Below are positions 41,346 to 42,539 of a stretch of 42,539 nt of DNA, one piece after another. The stretch is taken from NCBI RefSeq assembly GCF_018383585.1, contig NZ_JAHAMK010000023.1, positions 37,107-79,645 on the forward strand, read 5' to 3'. Numbering within the stretch: position 1 is the stretch's first letter; every line of letters begins with the position of its first letter. A program made the position numbers and the translations under genes. Below the pieces are notes generated by a model, which was not told the DNA's origin, did no database searches, and saw only the letters and a program-made list of their open reading frames with translations. Origin of the DNA: Microvirga sp. 3-52 (lineage in GTDB: Bacteria; Pseudomonadota; Alphaproteobacteria; Rhizobiales; Beijerinckiaceae).

Positions 41346-42539
41346 ATGTCTGATAAGAGTTCTACCATTCGCAACAAGCTGACGCGTTCGTTCTCCGGTG
41401 TTGCCGGCCGGTTCTATGCTGGGATCGCGGCAGGAATTGTGGGCCTGATTGCGCTCGCGAACTTCGGCTCCGTCACGATCTCGACCGTCCTGACCGAACA
41501 GAAGAAAACTGAGCTCAAGCACCTCGTGGAAACGGCCGTCAGCATCGTGGCTGATTTCGAAATCCGCTCAAAGCGTGGAGAAATGTCCGAGGACGAAGCG
41601 AAGAAGCGTGCGTCCGATACGCTGCGCGTTCTGCGCTATGGCGGCTCCGAATACTTCTTCATCCAGGATTACCAGACGGTGATGCTGATGCATCCTTTCA
41701 GCAAGACCCTGGAAGGGAAGGACAACTCTGCGGTGAAGGATGCCAACGGTGTCGCGTTCCTCAAAGAGATCGGAAATGCCGGGCGGACCGGTGGCGGCTT
41801 CGTTGCCTATCTCTTTCCGAAGCCGAACCAGCCGGAGCCTCTTCCAAAGCTCTCCTATGCAACGAGTTTCGACAAATGGGGATGGGTGATCGGCAGCGGC
41901 GTCTACATCGATGACCTTGCCGCGACCGCCGCTTCCTACCGCAACCTGTTCCTGACGCTCGTTGCATGTGCCGCAGCGTTCCTTCTCCTGATCGCCTTCG
42001 GTCTCGGACGCAGCATCTCCAGGCCGATCCAGAAGCTCGTGGCGAACATGCGCGCGCTCGCCAGCGGCGATCTCGGCGTGACGATCGACGGGACCTCCCG
42101 CCGGGACGAGATCGGTGTGATGGCCGGCTCCGTTCAGGTGTTCAAGGATGCGCTGCTCGCCAAGAAGCAGGCGGATGAAGCGGCCGCCCTGGAAGCGGAC
42201 GCCCGCATGCGCCGGGCCGAGGTGCTCGACCAGCTGACCAAGCGCTTCGAGCTGAACGTGTCGGCCCTGACCCAGGGGCTGTCCGCGGCGGCCACCGAGA
42301 TGGAGGCCACGGCCCAGACCATGACGTCGATCGCCGGCCAGACCACGCAGCAGTCGGTCACCGTCTCGTCGGCCGCCCAGCAGACCTCCTCGAACGTGCA
42401 GACGGTGGCGGCCGCCACCGAGGAGCTGTCGATCTCGATCCGCGAGATCGCCAGCCAGGTGAGCCAGTCCTCGCAGATCGCCGAGCGGGCCGTGCAGGGC
42501 GCCCGGCGCACCGATGCGGCGGTGCAGGACCTGGCCGCC
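41346..42539 (+). CDS. Methyl-accepting chemotaxis protein with a single Cache sensor (3' end cut off)
   Basis: The frame is open from the ATG at 41346 to the window edge (398 codons, no stop). In order: a membrane segment (about residues 22-42), a periplasmic sCache_2-type domain (about 45-190; YGGSEYFFIQDYQTVMLMHP, WGWVIGSGVYIDD), a second membrane segment (about 198-218), HAMP (GRSISRPIQKLVANMRALASGDL), and the beginning of the helical signalling domain (TEMEATAQTMTSIAGQT). It senses a small periplasmic ligand and controls CheA. Proximity to the sugar-acid genes may hint at the ligand, but sCache_2 receptors often bind small carboxylates. The last 370 bases are far more GC-biased at third positions than the sensor half. 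Confidence 0.93.
   Translation, partial: MSDKSSTIRNKLTRSFSGVAGRFYAGIAAGIVGLIALANFGSVTISTVLTEQKKTELKHLVETAVSIVADFEIRSKRGEMSEDEAKKRASDTLRVLRYGGSEYFFIQDYQTVMLMHPFSKTLEGKDNSAVKDANGVAFLKEIGNAGRTGGGFVAYLFPKPNQPEPLPKLSYATSFDKWGWVIGSGVYIDDLAATAASYRNLFLTLVACAAAFLLLIAFGLGRSISRPIQKLVANMRALASGDLGVTIDGTSRRDEIGVMAGSVQVFKDALLAKKQADEAAALEADARMRRAEVLDQLTKRFELNVSALTQGLSAAATEMEATAQTMTSIAGQTTQQSVTVSSAAQQTSSNVQTVAAATEELSISIREIASQVSQSSQIAERAVQGARRTDAAVQDLAA

Overview
The window is high-GC and reads as the chromosome of an alphaproteobacterium of the order Hyphomicrobiales (Rhizobiales). Microvirga, Methylobacterium, Bosea or Chelatococcus-like lineages are my guess. The evidence is a CIRCE-controlled groESL, an Omp25-like barrel, phasins, a ChvE-GguAB sugar transporter, EcfG-type stress promoters, a PdhS/PleC-like kinase and Irr-like iron control. 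I see no rRNA, tRNA, CRISPR array, insertion sequence or prophage. Almost all genes look vertically inherited and intact; only groL (start of the window) and the chemoreceptor (end of the window) are cut by the window edges.

Layout. 1-570: start of groL, groES and its heat-shock control region. 570-6110: MarR regulator, hotdog thioesterase, EamA exporter, L,D-transpeptidase, SMR efflux pump, DUF2076 protein, NUDIX hydrolase and a short-chain dehydrogenase. 6340-8020: a REP-like repeat and a large coiled-coil (possibly crescentin-like) protein. 8117-16660: two back-to-back hydroxy-acid oxidation operons. Leftward, glcD-glcE-DUF2585-glcF. Rightward, cytochrome c-lutA-DUF6653-lutB-lutC, in which all four junctions are ATGA overlaps. 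17100-18625: glycolipid-binding-fold protein, then bacterioferritin-associated ferredoxin and bacterioferritin. 18800-24770: a fused acyl-CoA ligase/GNAT acetyltransferase, a small GNAT protein and a PAS histidine kinase. 24910-26430: two phasins behind a repeated operator, and a MutT-like NUDIX enzyme. 26668-28705: an outer-membrane barrel and three small orphan genes, two of them with EcfG-like promoters.

28738-41145 is a sugar-acid island. It holds ChvE-GguA-GguB, a FadR-type GntR regulator, and a YtfQ-YtfR-YtfT-YjfF-like transporter. Divergently from these lie an L-arabinonate-type IlvD/Edd dehydratase and a 2-keto-3-deoxyarabinonate-type dehydratase. The octamer TAGTAYTA occurs in the promoter regions of both transporter operons, and the second copy lies in the region shared with the dehydratases. 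The simplest reading is that one GntR repressor controls uptake and non-phosphorylative breakdown of L-arabinose or a related sugar. A Cache-domain chemoreceptor at the right edge could supply taxis.

The strongest candidate for something undescribed is the pair of lactate/glycolate operons. Each has a small membrane protein of unknown function translationally locked between catalytic subunits, and one also carries a dedicated c-type cytochrome. This suggests a membrane-tethered electron route for these otherwise soluble complexes.
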